DNA of 64,000 nucleotides from Bacillus sp. FJAT-50079 (GCF_018343515.1 NZ_JAGYPD010000002.1:124001-188000), one strand, 5' to 3'; counted from the stretch's first letter, positions 8,292 to 17,808 are shown. Translations and numbers: made by a program. Notes: generated by a model from the sequence alone, not told the origin.

Positions 8292-8861
8292 ATGATTGTG
8301 GAAATAACATTGATAAGACATGGTACATCCAAGTATACTGAAAATAATCGAATCACATGTAAACAGTTTAAAAATTGGGTTGAAAAATATGATGATCATG
8401 GAGTGTTTGCGGAAAAATCATATCCATTAGAAACCGTTAATAAAATGGCAGCAGCGAATATGATCGTTACAAGTGATTTAGTTAGGACTGTTGAATCGGC
8501 TAAATTATTACATTCTCACATAAACGTTATATCAGCTCTGATGTTTCGAGAAACAGAGTTACCCAATCCAATGACAAATTTTTGGGGGATAAAATTAAAT
8601 CCAAGTCTTTGGGCCTTGTTTTTAAGATGCCTATGGATTTGTGGTTACTCGCAACAATGTGAGTCTTTCATTAGTGCAAAACAAAGAGCTAAAACGGCAG
8701 CCGCACAACTAGTAAAATATGCTAAAGACCATCATACAGTTGTTCTAGTCGGACATGGATTTTTCAATATGTTAATAGCGAAAGAACTCCGGAATATGGG
8801 TTGGAAAGGGAAAAGAAAAGCAAGTGCTAAACACTGGGCTTGTACTACATATACATATTAA
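8292..8861 (+). CDS. Histidine phosphatase family protein
   Basis: A 189-residue branch-1 histidine-phosphatase-type protein. The phosphorylated His lies in the N-terminal LIRHGTS motif (residues 7-13) and the second catalytic His in VVLVGHGFFNMLI. The usual Glu region is FRETELPNP. Substrate unknown. ATG 8292 follows GCAGGTGG; GTG 8298 is an alternative. Begins 20 bases after fabZ, so it probably belongs to the same transcript. It is followed by about 170 bases without a gene. Confidence 0.8.
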   Translation: MIVEITLIRHGTSKYTENNRITCKQFKNWVEKYDDHGVFAEKSYPLETVNKMAAANMIVTSDLVRTVESAKLLHSHINVISALMFRETELPNPMTNFWGIKLNPSLWALFLRCLWICGYSQQCESFISAKQRAKTAAAQLVKYAKDHHTVVLVGHGFFNMLIAKELRNMGWKGKRKASAKHWACTTYTY

Positions 8862-9029
8862 TATGAAGATAGTAGAAGACGGATCGCACCATGTGCCGAT
8901 TTTGTAAAATTTTAAAAATACAAAACATTTATTCCGCTGTTCGCAAGGAAATAACTCAAACAATTGCCATTATTGGAGATACAGCTATTTAATTGATTGT
9001 GTAACAACATTTGAAAGGGAGAATGATTA

Positions 9030-9950
9030 ATGCGCATTTTAGTCGTAGGAGCTGGGGGAGTCGGAGGTTATTTTGGAGGCCGTTTAGTAGAAAAAGGGGA
9101 GGATGTAACGTTTCTAGTCCGCAGTAAAAGAAAACAGCAGCTGGAAAAAAACCAACTAGTCATTAACAGTGTAAAAGGAAATTTTTCATTTCAGCCAAAA
9201 TTAATTACAAAAGCGGATCAAAGCGAGACGTTTGATATCGTTTTATTTTCCACTAAGGCATACCATTTAGAAGAAGCAATAGCTGATTTAAAACCATTTA
9301 TAGGTGAGAAAACAGTTATTATTCCGTTATTAAATGGCGTCGCACATCTTGCTTTACTAAAAGAAACATTTAGTGATCAGAGCGTGATCGGCGGTCTATG
9401 TTTCATCGAAACGACTTTAAACGAGAATGGGGAAATCATTCAAACAAGTGATGCAGACCGCCTTGTCTTTGGTGAGTTAGGGGATCCAAATTCAGAAAGA
9501 ATACAACGAATTGCGGATGCATTTAGTGGAACAAAAGCAGATTTCACATTGAGCAATCATATTGAGCAAGATATATGGTATAAATATTCATTTATAACGG
9601 TTTTGTCAGGAGTAACAACCCTGATGCGTGCTCCAATCGGTCCGATTCGAACAAGTGATGGCGGACAAGCGTTTGTTCGTCAATTATTTAATGAGGTCGT
9701 GGAAACGATGAGAGCATTTGGAGCGCCCATCCAAGATGGTATCGTTGAAAAGCAGATGAAAGCAATGAACCAGCTTTCTTATCAAATGAAATCATCTATG
9801 CAAAGGGATATGGAAAAAGGTTCACAAATAGAAGGCGATTTTTTACAAGGCTATTTGTTAAAGTTAGCGAAAGAATACAATATAGAAACACCATTGTTGA
9901 AAGTAGTTTACCAGAATTTAAAAGTATACGAACAGATGCTGTCAATCTGA
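9030..9950 (+). CDS. 2-dehydropantoate 2-reductase (PanE/ApbA family)
   Basis: A 306-residue NADPH-dependent ketopantoate reductase-family protein. GAGGVGGYFGGRL at residues 7-19 is the nucleotide-binding loop; the catalytic-Lys region is STKAYHLEEAI and the C-terminal helical domain carries SSMQRDMEKGSQIEGD, a hallmark of PanE for pantoate binding. A PanE supplies pantoate for coenzyme A, linking it loosely to the lipid genes upstream. Good GGGAG ribosome site. Bacilli often carry several family members, so the exact substrate is not certain. Confidence 0.85.
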   Translation: MRILVVGAGGVGGYFGGRLVEKGEDVTFLVRSKRKQQLEKNQLVINSVKGNFSFQPKLITKADQSETFDIVLFSTKAYHLEEAIADLKPFIGEKTVIIPLLNGVAHLALLKETFSDQSVIGGLCFIETTLNENGEIIQTSDADRLVFGELGDPNSERIQRIADAFSGTKADFTLSNHIEQDIWYKYSFITVLSGVTTLMRAPIGPIRTSDGGQAFVRQLFNEVVETMRAFGAPIQDGIVEKQMKAMNQLSYQMKSSMQRDMEKGSQIEGDFLQGYLLKLAKEYNIETPLLKVVYQNLKVYEQMLSI

Positions 9951-10019
9951 TCATGCCTTTCTAAAAATACGGACTTGCATAAAAACATCTAATTGAATCG
10001 TTCGAATGGAGGAAATCAT

Positions 10020-10829
10020 TTGGATACACTTACATTTTACGGGACAAGCGATGCACAAGGCGTACCGAGATTATTGTGTGGCTGCCACGTATGTAAATCG
10101 GTGAAGCCACATAATCATCGAACGCGACCAAGTTGTGAATTTAATATCGATGAACAAACATTTTTAATTGATATTTCACCTGACTTTAGATCACAATTTC
10201 AACTTTACAATAATAGCCATATTCCTTCAACGGTGTTAATCACCCATGCACATAATGACCATGTTGCAGGTTTGGGAGATTTTGCTGATTTATGTTATTG
10301 GAATAATAAAGAGGTACAAATTATAAGTCCTCCTGACATCATCAACATGTTAACAAACCGCTTTCCTTACTTGGTTAACAGAAAAGGTTTAACTTTTGTA
10401 GGCACGGATCAATGGGCTAACAATGGGATTAAGATCTCTTTTCATCGGGTAAACCATGGGATTAAGATCTCTTTTCATCGGGTAAACCATGGTCATAACG
10501 GCTACTCTTATGGGATTTTAGTCGCTAAAGAAAATGGATACCGTTGGGCTTACATGTCTGATTCTTTCGATGTTTTGGAGGATCAGTGGCGACCATTTTA
10601 TCATCTCGATTTATTCATATTTGGAACTTCTTTTTGGAAAGAAAATCAGCCAAGATGGAAAAGATCTGTTTATGATGTGACTGAAGCTTTCGATATTAAC
10701 AGAATGATCGAGCCAAAAAAGATGATTTTAACACATTTATCTCATGATATTGATATAAAGAAGCGTACGAGGGAGTTACCTAAGAATATGATGTTTGCTT
10801 CTGATGGTTTAAAGATTACGCTTAACTAA
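10020..10829 (+). CDS. MBL-fold metallohydrolase (PhnP-like)
   Basis: A 269-residue metallo-beta-lactamase-fold protein of the PhnP/PqqB-like type. The start TTG 10020 (LDTLTFYGTSDAQGVPR) follows GGAGG by 7 bases. The N-terminal CGCHVCKS cysteine cluster resembles the PhnP zinc site, and THAHNDHVAG is the HxHxDH metal motif. SDSFD and LTHLSHDID give further metal-ligand positions. The reaction is unknown (phosphodiesterase-type is the best guess). An in-frame 33-bp tandem duplication inserts an extra 11 residues (see repeat), which may alter a surface loop. Confidence 0.8.
   Translation: MDTLTFYGTSDAQGVPRLLCGCHVCKSVKPHNHRTRPSCEFNIDEQTFLIDISPDFRSQFQLYNNSHIPSTVLITHAHNDHVAGLGDFADLCYWNNKEVQIISPPDIINMLTNRFPYLVNRKGLTFVGTDQWANNGIKISFHRVNHGIKISFHRVNHGHNGYSYGILVAKENGYRWAYMSDSFDVLEDQWRPFYHLDLFIFGTSFWKENQPRWKRSVYDVTEAFDINRMIEPKKMILTHLSHDIDIKKRTRELPKNMMFASDGLKITLN
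10425..10490 (+). repeat. 33-bp perfect tandem duplication inside MBL gene
   Basis: Units 10425-10457 and 10458-10490 are identical and keep the frame, giving GIKISFHRVNH twice in a row. The perfect identity suggests a recent slippage or unequal recombination event, or an assembly error. Confidence 0.95.
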
Positions 10830-10957
10830 GCTGAGTATTTAGGCTTATTTATAACGTTTAGTGAAACTTTTCCAAATAGTCCACGTATTATATAAAATGT
10901 AAAAACAAAGATACAATAATAAGGTAATTATAATGACAGAAAGAGGTGAAAGAATCA

Positions 10958-11428
10958 ATGTCGAATGAGAATGAGGTTTTATTTGAAAAGGAAAAACAAA
11001 ATATTCCAAAAGTAAAAGTAGAAAGAAAAGAAGGTGAACCGACTGCAGCTTTTAAAGGGGCTTCCTGGGCGGCGCTGTTGGTAGGTGTCTCAGCTTATCT
11101 GATCGGTTTGTTTAATGCAACAATGGAATTGAATGAAAAAGGATATTATTTTGCAGTCTTAATTTTTGGGCTCTATGCATCTGTGTCTTTGCAAAAGGCA
11201 GTAAGAGATAAAGATGAGGACATACCTGTTACGAGTATTTATTATGGTATTAGTTGGCTTGCACTTATTATAGCTATTTCATTAATGGCTATCGGTTTAT
11301 ACAATGCAGGAAGTATTGTTTTAAGCGAAAAAGGGTTTTATGCGATGTCATTTGTGCTTAGTTTATTTGCAGCGATCACCGTTCAGAAAAATATTAGAGA
11401 CACAAACAAGGCGAGAGAAAGAGATTAA
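10958..11428 (+). CDS. YiaA/YiaB-family membrane protein
   Basis: A 156-residue protein with two repeats of the yiaAB domain, each two membrane spans plus a polar tail: FKGASWAALLVGVSAYLIGLF and YYGISWLALIIAISLMAIGLY, followed by VSLQKAVRDKDED and ITVQKNIRDTN. ATG 10958 follows AGAGGTG. The N-terminus is charged and cytoplasmic. Function is unknown. Single-gene unit ending at the 11490 hairpin. Confidence 0.8.
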   Translation: MSNENEVLFEKEKQNIPKVKVERKEGEPTAAFKGASWAALLVGVSAYLIGLFNATMELNEKGYYFAVLIFGLYASVSLQKAVRDKDEDIPVTSIYYGISWLALIIAISLMAIGLYNAGSIVLSEKGFYAMSFVLSLFAAITVQKNIRDTNKARERD

Positions 11429-11489
11429 GTTAGTTGCTCATTTTAGCTAGTTTAATAATCGGCTTTATATTTTTTTCAGCTTACGTTTT

Positions 11490-11527
11490 AACCCCGTTCT
11501 AAATGTAGATCGGGGTTATCATTTTTT
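11490..11527 (+). terminator. Probable intrinsic terminator
   Basis: AACCCCG (11490-11496) pairs with CGGGGTT (11511-11517), then ATCATTTTTT. Confidence 0.6.
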
Positions 11528-11555
11528 ACACTTTTAAATGTGAAGGAGGAGAACG

Positions 11556-12533
11556 ATGAAAACACGAGTAACAGACATTTTTGGAATTAAATATCCGATT
11601 GTTCAAGGTGGACTGGCATACCTTGCCTATGCTGATTTGGCGGCTGCCGTCTCGAATGCGGGGGGACTTGGACAAATTACTGCAGCCACATTACGTACAC
11701 CTGACAGACTTCGGAAGGAGATCCGTAAAGTACGGACGCTTACGAATAAGCCTTTTAGCGTGAATTTTGCAATCGCAAGACATGATGGCCAATACAAGGA
11801 ATTGCTTGAAGTAGCGATCGAGGAAAAGGTACCAGCCATTTCAATAACAGGCGGCAACCCACAACCTGTGTTTGAGCGAATCAAAGGAGAAAATATAAAA
11901 ACACTTGTACTTGTATCAGGAGTTAGACAAGCACAAAAAGCGGAACAATTAGGTGCAGATGCAATTATGGCAGTCGGCCAGGAAGGTGGAGGGCATGTAG
12001 GACGTGACGATATCGGTACAATGGTACTTATTCCTCGTGTTGTAGATTCTGTATCCATTCCCGTTTTAGCCAGCGGAGGGATAGGGGATGGCCGCGGTCT
12101 ATTGGCAGCTTTCGCATTAGGAGCAGAGGGAATAGAAATGGGGACTCGCTTTATTGCCACACAAGAGTGTGTTCATGCAAACAAAAAATATAAGCAAGCA
12201 ATTCTCGCAGCCAAAGAAACAGATACAGTAATAATAAAAAGAACGTTGGGGGCGCCAGGACGAGTGTTAAAAAGCGGATTTACACTGGATATTATTGAAC
12301 AAGAACAGAATGGCGCAACTTATGAAGATTTACAAACTATGATTAGTGGGAAAGCGAATTGTAATTATATTTATGATGGAAAAGAAATGGAAGGCTTTGG
12401 ATGGGCGGGACAGGTGATTGGTCTGATCAACGACATTCCAACCGTTCAGGAGTTAATTGATGAAATGGTTTTAACGGCCGATAAAAGATGGGATCAGATA
12501 GGAAATATGATCAAAGAGAAGAAGCATAGATAA
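11556..12533 (+). CDS. Nitronate monooxygenase / FabK-like flavoprotein
   Basis: A 325-residue TIM-barrel FMN protein. PIVQGGLAYLA at the start, VGQEGGGHVGR near residue 145 (FMN and catalytic-His region) and PVLASGGIGDGRGL (phosphate binding) are diagnostic of the 2-nitropropane dioxygenase family. It oxidises nitronates such as propionate 3-nitronate; a FabK enoyl-reductase role is an alternative but less likely without a fab context. AAGGAGGAG ribosome site. Stands alone between a terminator and a kinase-like gene. Confidence 0.85.
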   Translation: MKTRVTDIFGIKYPIVQGGLAYLAYADLAAAVSNAGGLGQITAATLRTPDRLRKEIRKVRTLTNKPFSVNFAIARHDGQYKELLEVAIEEKVPAISITGGNPQPVFERIKGENIKTLVLVSGVRQAQKAEQLGADAIMAVGQEGGGHVGRDDIGTMVLIPRVVDSVSIPVLASGGIGDGRGLLAAFALGAEGIEMGTRFIATQECVHANKKYKQAILAAKETDTVIIKRTLGAPGRVLKSGFTLDIIEQEQNGATYEDLQTMISGKANCNYIYDGKEMEGFGWAGQVIGLINDIPTVQELIDEMVLTADKRWDQIGNMIKEKKHR

Positions 12534-12642
12534 TTTTCCGGTAGTTTCGCAATGTTTAAGTTTGATTTGGTATGCAGGACTTATTTGAATAGAGAACGAA
12601 GTCATTATTATCAAAGAGTTTGTAAAAAGAGAGGTTGCTTAT

Positions 12643-13650
12643 ATGACGGCTGAGATTATCTTTGCTTCAAATCAATTAGGTATAATAAATGATGACCAAT
12701 TACAGTCAATGCTTGAAAAATTTAATATGGGTACACTCATTTCATTTAAAAAAACAGCAAATGGAGCGATGGGTCAAACAATGTTTGTTTCATCAACGGA
12801 AGGTGAGTTTGTTTTTAAAGGAAATCCACTTTATAAAGGGCAATTGGTTGAGGAAAAATTTTTTATTGAAAATCTCCAGCAAAGAACGAATGTGCCTGTT
12901 CCAGTACCATATATTATTGATGATTCTCAAGAATTTTTTGGTTGGAGTTATGCACTAATGCCCCGTCTTCAAGGTGAACATCTATATTCAAAATCTAAAC
13001 TACATGTAGATGAAAAGCTTGAAATTGCTGAATTGATATCTAAAACAATGGCTGAATTTCATACATGGTCTGTTACCGAATCTGGGGAACTTAATACAGA
13101 AAACTTCAACATTACACCCTTTAAGGATACTTATGTCCAATGGCTTTATAAGCGAATCATGTTTTGGCTAGAGGATGCAAAAAAATATTCCATTATAACG
13201 TCTGAGGATTTTGAGTGGGTAGAAACGTTATTAGATGATTCCAAAGAATCTTTAGATCGTTTCTCATCACCAACTTTTGTAATGGGGGATTTTAAACCTG
13301 GGAATTTCTTAATTAACTTAGGCGATCGTGGATTGGAAATTAGCGGTGTATTTGATTTTACCAATTCCTATTTTGCGGACCCGATTTCAGATTTAATCAA
13401 GATGATTACATTTTACATGGATAATAATGAATGGGAGATGGCTAAGCACTTGGTCCGTGTGTATTGCAGTGAATTCAAAGAAAAAGAAGACTTGATAAAA
13501 CGTATGAAGGTACATATGCTTCATCAACGGATTTTAGATTGGGGCTGCGCAAAAGCAATGAATATGGTTACTTGGGATGATGAATTGCTATTTTCTCAGT
13601 GGGTTGAAGGGTACACAGATTCAGTTGCGCGTTTTTTAGAGGGAGAATAA
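12643..13650 (+). CDS. Aminoglycoside phosphotransferase-fold kinase-like protein
   Basis: A 335-residue APH/choline-kinase-fold protein. FVFKGNPLYKGQLVEEKFF supplies the lysine and glutamate of the N-lobe; VMGDFKPGNFLI (Asp216, Asn221) is the catalytic loop, with Met replacing the usual His before Gly-Asp, and DFTNS (Asp238) is the magnesium site. The substrate is unknown and drug resistance should not be assumed. Ribosome site GAGAGG. Monocistronic. Confidence 0.8.
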   Translation: MTAEIIFASNQLGIINDDQLQSMLEKFNMGTLISFKKTANGAMGQTMFVSSTEGEFVFKGNPLYKGQLVEEKFFIENLQQRTNVPVPVPYIIDDSQEFFGWSYALMPRLQGEHLYSKSKLHVDEKLEIAELISKTMAEFHTWSVTESGELNTENFNITPFKDTYVQWLYKRIMFWLEDAKKYSIITSEDFEWVETLLDDSKESLDRFSSPTFVMGDFKPGNFLINLGDRGLEISGVFDFTNSYFADPISDLIKMITFYMDNNEWEMAKHLVRVYCSEFKEKEDLIKRMKVHMLHQRILDWGCAKAMNMVTWDDELLFSQWVEGYTDSVARFLEGE

Positions 13651-13738
13651 TAAACGGTACTTATTATTCTATTGAAACTTTTTTCATCGTATTCCGTAAA
13701 ATAGATGGTTTAAAATATAAATAATAGGTGACTAGATT

Positions 13739-14239
13739 ATGAAAGCATACTGGGTGAAACAGCTTTGGGTACTTATTTTTTTAGTTTTGCTTACGGTTGT
13801 GGCAAATTTTAATATGCTTCAATCATTTTTAACAATAGAGACTACTGGTTTAAAACAACTCGCATTATTTTTAGTCATTTCAATCATTTTATTCGCTTGT
13901 AATCAGCTACTTTATAATTACGCAAAAAAAGAGCCACAATTTATGCAACATTCTATTTGGAGTAAAATGTTTATTATTCTGCCCATATGGCTAATGATTT
14001 CCTTTGTCATATTTATTACTTTATTTTTTATGACGCCATTGGGGGACATAATGAGTCAATATGCTTGGTCTATGTTTATTGTTATTTACTACTTCTTATT
14101 TTTTATGAATCTATTGGTTTTATCGATTGTACATAAATTTATTGATTCACCAGCAAAAATAGAGAAAAAACTGCTCATTACTTGGGCTAGTTCAACTTTG
14201 ATAGTAGCTATCATTCTCTTCATGTTACCGAGCCTTTAA
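13739..14239 (+). CDS. Four-span membrane protein, unknown
   Basis: A 166-residue protein with about five hydrophobic segments and no recognised domain; starts MKAYWVKQLWVLIFLVLL and ends MLPSL. AGGTGACTAG precedes the ATG. A terminator hairpin follows immediately, then the TnpB element, so its former downstream neighbours may have been lost. Confidence 0.6.
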   Translation: MKAYWVKQLWVLIFLVLLTVVANFNMLQSFLTIETTGLKQLALFLVISIILFACNQLLYNYAKKEPQFMQHSIWSKMFIILPIWLMISFVIFITLFFMTPLGDIMSQYAWSMFIVIYYFLFFMNLLVLSIVHKFIDSPAKIEKKLLITWASSTLIVAIILFMLPSL

Positions 14240-14254
14240 TGATGTAGTGACAAA

Positions 14255-14290
14255 ACTCCCCGCTTCGATTAAAGCTAGGGAGCTTTTTTT
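14255..14290 (+). terminator. Intrinsic terminator
   Basis: CTCCC-C-GCTT pairs with AAGC-TA-GGGAG, followed by seven T. It could alternatively be the left-end hairpin of the TnpB element that begins nearby. Confidence 0.65.
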
Positions 14291-14419
14291 AACACCCTAG
14301 GGCAGAAGTCTCCTTCCTCAAAATCCGAAAGATGTAGGTTTATTTTAGATCCTTTCACTAGAATATACGTTCTATTTTTGGTATGATTGATATAGGAACG
14401 TATGATTGGAGGGATGTAA

Positions 14420-15604
14420 ATGATTCGCTGTATGAAGACTTCATTTCGAGCAAATCAAGAGACTATCAACCGATTATTCGAGTATCGTGTTTCAGGAGAA
14501 GTTTGGAACCGCTGTCTTGAACTAGCGAAGGAAACTCATCTGAAAACAGGCAAATGGGTGACGAAAAGTGGGTTACAGAAAGGCACAAAGGGAATGTTCC
14601 CTATCCACTCCCAATCTGTACAGGCTGTTTGCCATAAATACCTGTTTGCACGTGATGCGGCAAGGAAAGCAAGAAAGGCAGGTCATCAGACGAAATATCC
14701 TTATAAACAGAAAAAACATTTCAATACGAAATGGGCAAACAACGGTTTCAAGCTATTTGAAAACGGAAAGATTGAGTTATCGATGGGGGATTTTGCAGGC
14801 AAAAGACAGAAACCATTGTTTATTTGGGTGAAAGAACTGCCGAAGGGACAAATCAAAGAAATTGAATTGATCTTCGACCGAAAACTGATAATCTCGATCG
14901 CATATGAAGATGGAAAAGAATCAAAGGAGAATAATTTTACACATCGCGCAGCCATTGATGTAGGTGAAATTCATACGATTGCCGCAGTGGCTGAGAATGG
15001 CGAAAACATCATCATTACGGGTCAAAAGGTGCGTTCGATTCATCGCTTACGCAATAAAAAACTCGCAGATCTTCAGCGGAAAATGAGTCGTTGTAAGAAA
15101 GGTTCGAGGCAATGGAGGAAGTATCAACGGGCTAAGGTATACATTTTATCCAAAAGCAACAACCAATTAACAGATGCCATTCATAAAACGACGAAACAGT
15201 TTGTGGATTGGTGCATTGAAAATGAAGTAAAGGAAGTGGCTTTTGGCGATGTGGACGGTGTTCAGCGACATACATCCCCACGTAAAAAGAAAAAGGTTCG
15301 CCGCAGAAAGACGAACCAAAAGTTATCCAATTGGTCCTTTGGTAAAGTATATACCTATTTGACTTACAAATTGGAAGCTAATGGGATCAAAATAGACAAA
15401 CATGACGAACGGGATACGAGCCAACAATGTCCTTGTTGTGCGAAGAAACGAAAAGTAGCTTCGAGAATCTACACCTGTTCATGTGGATACAGCAATCACC
15501 GTGATATTCACGGCGCAGCGAATTTCTTCGCTAAAACATTTTATGGCGAAATCAGAAAGCCTTATTTTAGCCTAAAGCATACAAAGTATCTACGGATCGC
15601 CTAA
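14420..15604 (+). CDS. tnpB: TnpB RNA-guided nuclease (IS200/IS605-type, no TnpA)
   Basis: A 394-residue full-length TnpB without frameshift. RuvC-I Asp180 is in AIDVGEIHT, RuvC-III Asp362 in NHRDIHGAANF, and the zinc finger uses CPCC (337-340) with CSCG (353-356). At RuvC-II the usual E of the EDL motif is Gly276 (AFGDVDG); a nearby Glu330 in KHDERDTSQ precedes the finger and may take its place, as described for some TnpB clades. The N-terminal half has the basic helical RNA-binding part. ATG 14420 follows GGAGGGATG. No TnpA lies nearby, so movement would need one in trans. The element interrupts a vanZ-family gene. Confidence 0.92.
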   Translation: MIRCMKTSFRANQETINRLFEYRVSGEVWNRCLELAKETHLKTGKWVTKSGLQKGTKGMFPIHSQSVQAVCHKYLFARDAARKARKAGHQTKYPYKQKKHFNTKWANNGFKLFENGKIELSMGDFAGKRQKPLFIWVKELPKGQIKEIELIFDRKLIISIAYEDGKESKENNFTHRAAIDVGEIHTIAAVAENGENIIITGQKVRSIHRLRNKKLADLQRKMSRCKKGSRQWRKYQRAKVYILSKSNNQLTDAIHKTTKQFVDWCIENEVKEVAFGDVDGVQRHTSPRKKKKVRRRKTNQKLSNWSFGKVYTYLTYKLEANGIKIDKHDERDTSQQCPCCAKKRKVASRIYTCSCGYSNHRDIHGAANFFAKTFYGEIRKPYFSLKHTKYLRIA

Positions 15605-15802
15605 CGGCGGGAAGTAGTAGATGGTCTGTTCCGACCCAGTCAATCACCATATTGGCTGTTGCCAAATCTAATTGTTGAGGACAATACCTGTGACTTGTCA
15701 TAAAGGGGCATGTCACCCATATTCCTTGTTGGTATGAACTCAACAATGTATTTGGAAACCCCCACTTCAAAAACGGGACGTTTTAAGTGGCGGGAGGTTC
15801 AT
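15605..15802 (+). ncRNA. Putative omegaRNA and right end of TnpB element
   Basis: The 198 bases after tnpB have no gene and end in a strong hairpin (15761-15794: CCCACTT-c-AAAAACG ... CGTTTT-a-AGTGGcGGG) followed by GGTTCAT. This is where TnpB elements encode omegaRNA, with the guide formed by flanking DNA just past the right end. The guide here would read into the vanZ remnant starting near 15803. Boundaries are inferred from structure and from where the vanZ frame resumes. Confidence 0.6.
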
Positions 15803-16873
15803 ATATATTCATGTTTGTGCCGTTTGGTATCTTTTTGCCGTTATTACATTCACGGTTTCAAAAAGCAAGATGGACAATTGGACTGGCATCATTATTTACC
15901 TTTTCCATTGAAAGTGTCCAGCTAATCACAGGATTTGGAATTTTTGAGTTGGATGATTTATTTAATAATTTTCTAGGCGCGATCATCGGCTATGGGATCA
16001 CGATCGGTTTCATGAACATAAGAAAAAAAGAAATAAAGCGATCCGTCGTTTATTTTGCGCCTTTATTGCTAGTGATTCTTATATCCGGAGGCATGTTTGC
16101 CTACTACTATTCAAAGGAATTTGGCAATCTTTCCATCGTACCAGCTTATAAAACAAATATGGAAAATGATACGATCACGATTGATGTTCAGCTTGATGAA
16201 CAAAAAAAGGACAGTTCCGATTTATAAAGCACCAAGCTATACGAAAGCTACCGCGAATGATTTTGTCATCGCGTTTTTTAATAAAATAAATTTGGATGCA
16301 GCAGACTTAGAGGTTATTTATTATCAGGATGAAGGTGTCTATTGGCTTAGAGATGAGAATACTTATAATATATGGTTTCATTATTTAGATGGAAGTTATC
16401 GTTATAAGGATTTTTCCAGCTTTGATGAGGAACTAAAAGATGCAGATGAAGAAATGTTAAAAGAACACGTATCAAAATTTGGCATAGAGATTCCACAAGC
16501 TTCGTCTTTCCAACAAGTCGATACTGGTACGTATGAATGGACGGTCGATAAAGAAGTAAGGGAAAACCATCTAATTGATGGCTTTTTAACGGTAAAGTAT
16601 TATAACGATAACACCGTGAAGGAAATAGACAATCGATTCATTACTTATGACAAGGTGAGGGATGTTCAAATAAAAAGCGAACAACAAGCCTATAATGACC
16701 TAACAGAGGGTAGATTTACATATTACTCTGAAAATAACAACGTTAAAACCTTACATATTACTAAAGTAGAAGTAACCTATCATTTAGATTCCAAAGGCTT
16801 TTATCAACCTGTATACGCCTTTCATAGTATTGTAGATGGATTGGAAACGAAGATCTTATTACCTGGAATGTAA
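15803..16873 (+). pseudogene. VanZ-family membrane protein, interrupted and frameshifted
   Basis: The 5' part is missing; the remnant starts at IFMFVPFGIFLPLL directly at the TnpB right end and continues with IESVQLITGFGIFELDDLFNNFLGAIIGY, the VanZ signature of about the last two spans. A second break is a one-base slip in an A7 run at 16202-16208: the first frame stops after DEQKKDSSDL and the second frame continues as TVPIYKAPSYTKA for a further 200 residues, a soluble C-terminal domain ending at 16873. VanZ-like proteins are linked to glycopeptide tolerance; here it cannot work. The upstream half is not found before the element, so a deletion accompanied the insertion. Confidence 0.8.
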
Positions 16874-16939
16874 GAAAGATTAACTCCTTCAACGGGTTTG
16901 TTAGTCGCACGATTAATTAAAAATGAGGATGGGTGTAGG

Positions 16940-17647
16940 ATGAATATTTCTAGAGAATTTGAAGTTGAAAAACTAAAAAATGAAAAAAGAGAGTTTTTTA
17001 GTAAAGACACCCTAAACATATTAAATGGTCAGGCAATGTATGAAGAGTTTAAAGAAAAGAATTTAATGGGGGATTCTGATTTTGCTCCATTTAATGAAGC
17101 GATGTGTGTAAATGCGACTACGAAAGAAGTTTTTAGTAAAGGGTTTATAAAAACACGGGCATTGGGGCATCATGAATCTGTTGAAAATTATATCAAAAAA
17201 GTAATAGATCCATTAGCTAATCTATTTAATAAAAAATATAAGTATATCGTTTTATGGTTTGGTGAAGACATGTTTTGTCAAATGAACCTCCTTACACTTC
17301 TTTCCTATCTTGAACAGTCTAGCTTTGATGGCAAAGTGTTTTTAAACAGCTTTAAAGAGGATGAATTTAAAGTAAGTCAATTCGAATTGACATTAGGCAA
17401 CTATGCTTCCGTATACAATGAAGTTTTGGTAAATCGTCAAAAACCGTCAAACGGTCTACTCCCAGTAATGGATCAAGCAATAGACATATATTTAGACATG
17501 TTAAAAGAAAATAATGAAGTAGTAAAATATATTTCTGAAAATAAAGATTTACCAACAACAGGATTAGTTAACAGGTTATTTCAATTGTTCCCAGCGATAG
17601 GATATGGGGATTCACAATATATAGAGATTATTAATAAAACTAAATGA
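16940..17647 (+). CDS. Conserved protein of unknown function
   Basis: A 235-residue soluble protein. It resembles a family found in B. cereus-type genomes, sometimes labelled AraC-type regulator although no helix-turn-helix is visible: DFAPFNEAMCVNATTKEVFSK and YKYIVLWFGEDMFCQMNLL are its characteristic stretches, similar to the N-terminal part of DUF1835-type proteins. ATG 16940 chosen after GGATGGGTGTAGG. It sits between two mobile-element scars. Confidence 0.6.
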   Translation: MNISREFEVEKLKNEKREFFSKDTLNILNGQAMYEEFKEKNLMGDSDFAPFNEAMCVNATTKEVFSKGFIKTRALGHHESVENYIKKVIDPLANLFNKKYKYIVLWFGEDMFCQMNLLTLLSYLEQSSFDGKVFLNSFKEDEFKVSQFELTLGNYASVYNEVLVNRQKPSNGLLPVMDQAIDIYLDMLKENNEVVKYISENKDLPTTGLVNRLFQLFPAIGYGDSQYIEIINKTK

Positions 17648-17808
17648 ATGGCAAGTGAACATCTTGTAAATAAAATGAATCGATTGAACTAAACAGAGCT
17701 TTGGGATGTTAAAAGAACCCTTAAATGTTTGAATAGGGATGACACTTCATCTTATTTATTAGGGCTTCTTTATTGGAGGGAAACTTAATTTGATCATATC
17801 GAATCATC

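Noticed and set aside
11627-12160. 177-residue minus-strand frame across the nitronate monooxygenase gene
   Set aside because: Shadow of a well-identified gene; high Ser/Pro composition is typical of antisense frames.
12643-13650. Calling the APH-fold gene an aminoglycoside resistance gene
   Set aside because: The catalytic loop lacks the His before Gly-Asp and the family covers many small-molecule kinases; resistance is not supported.
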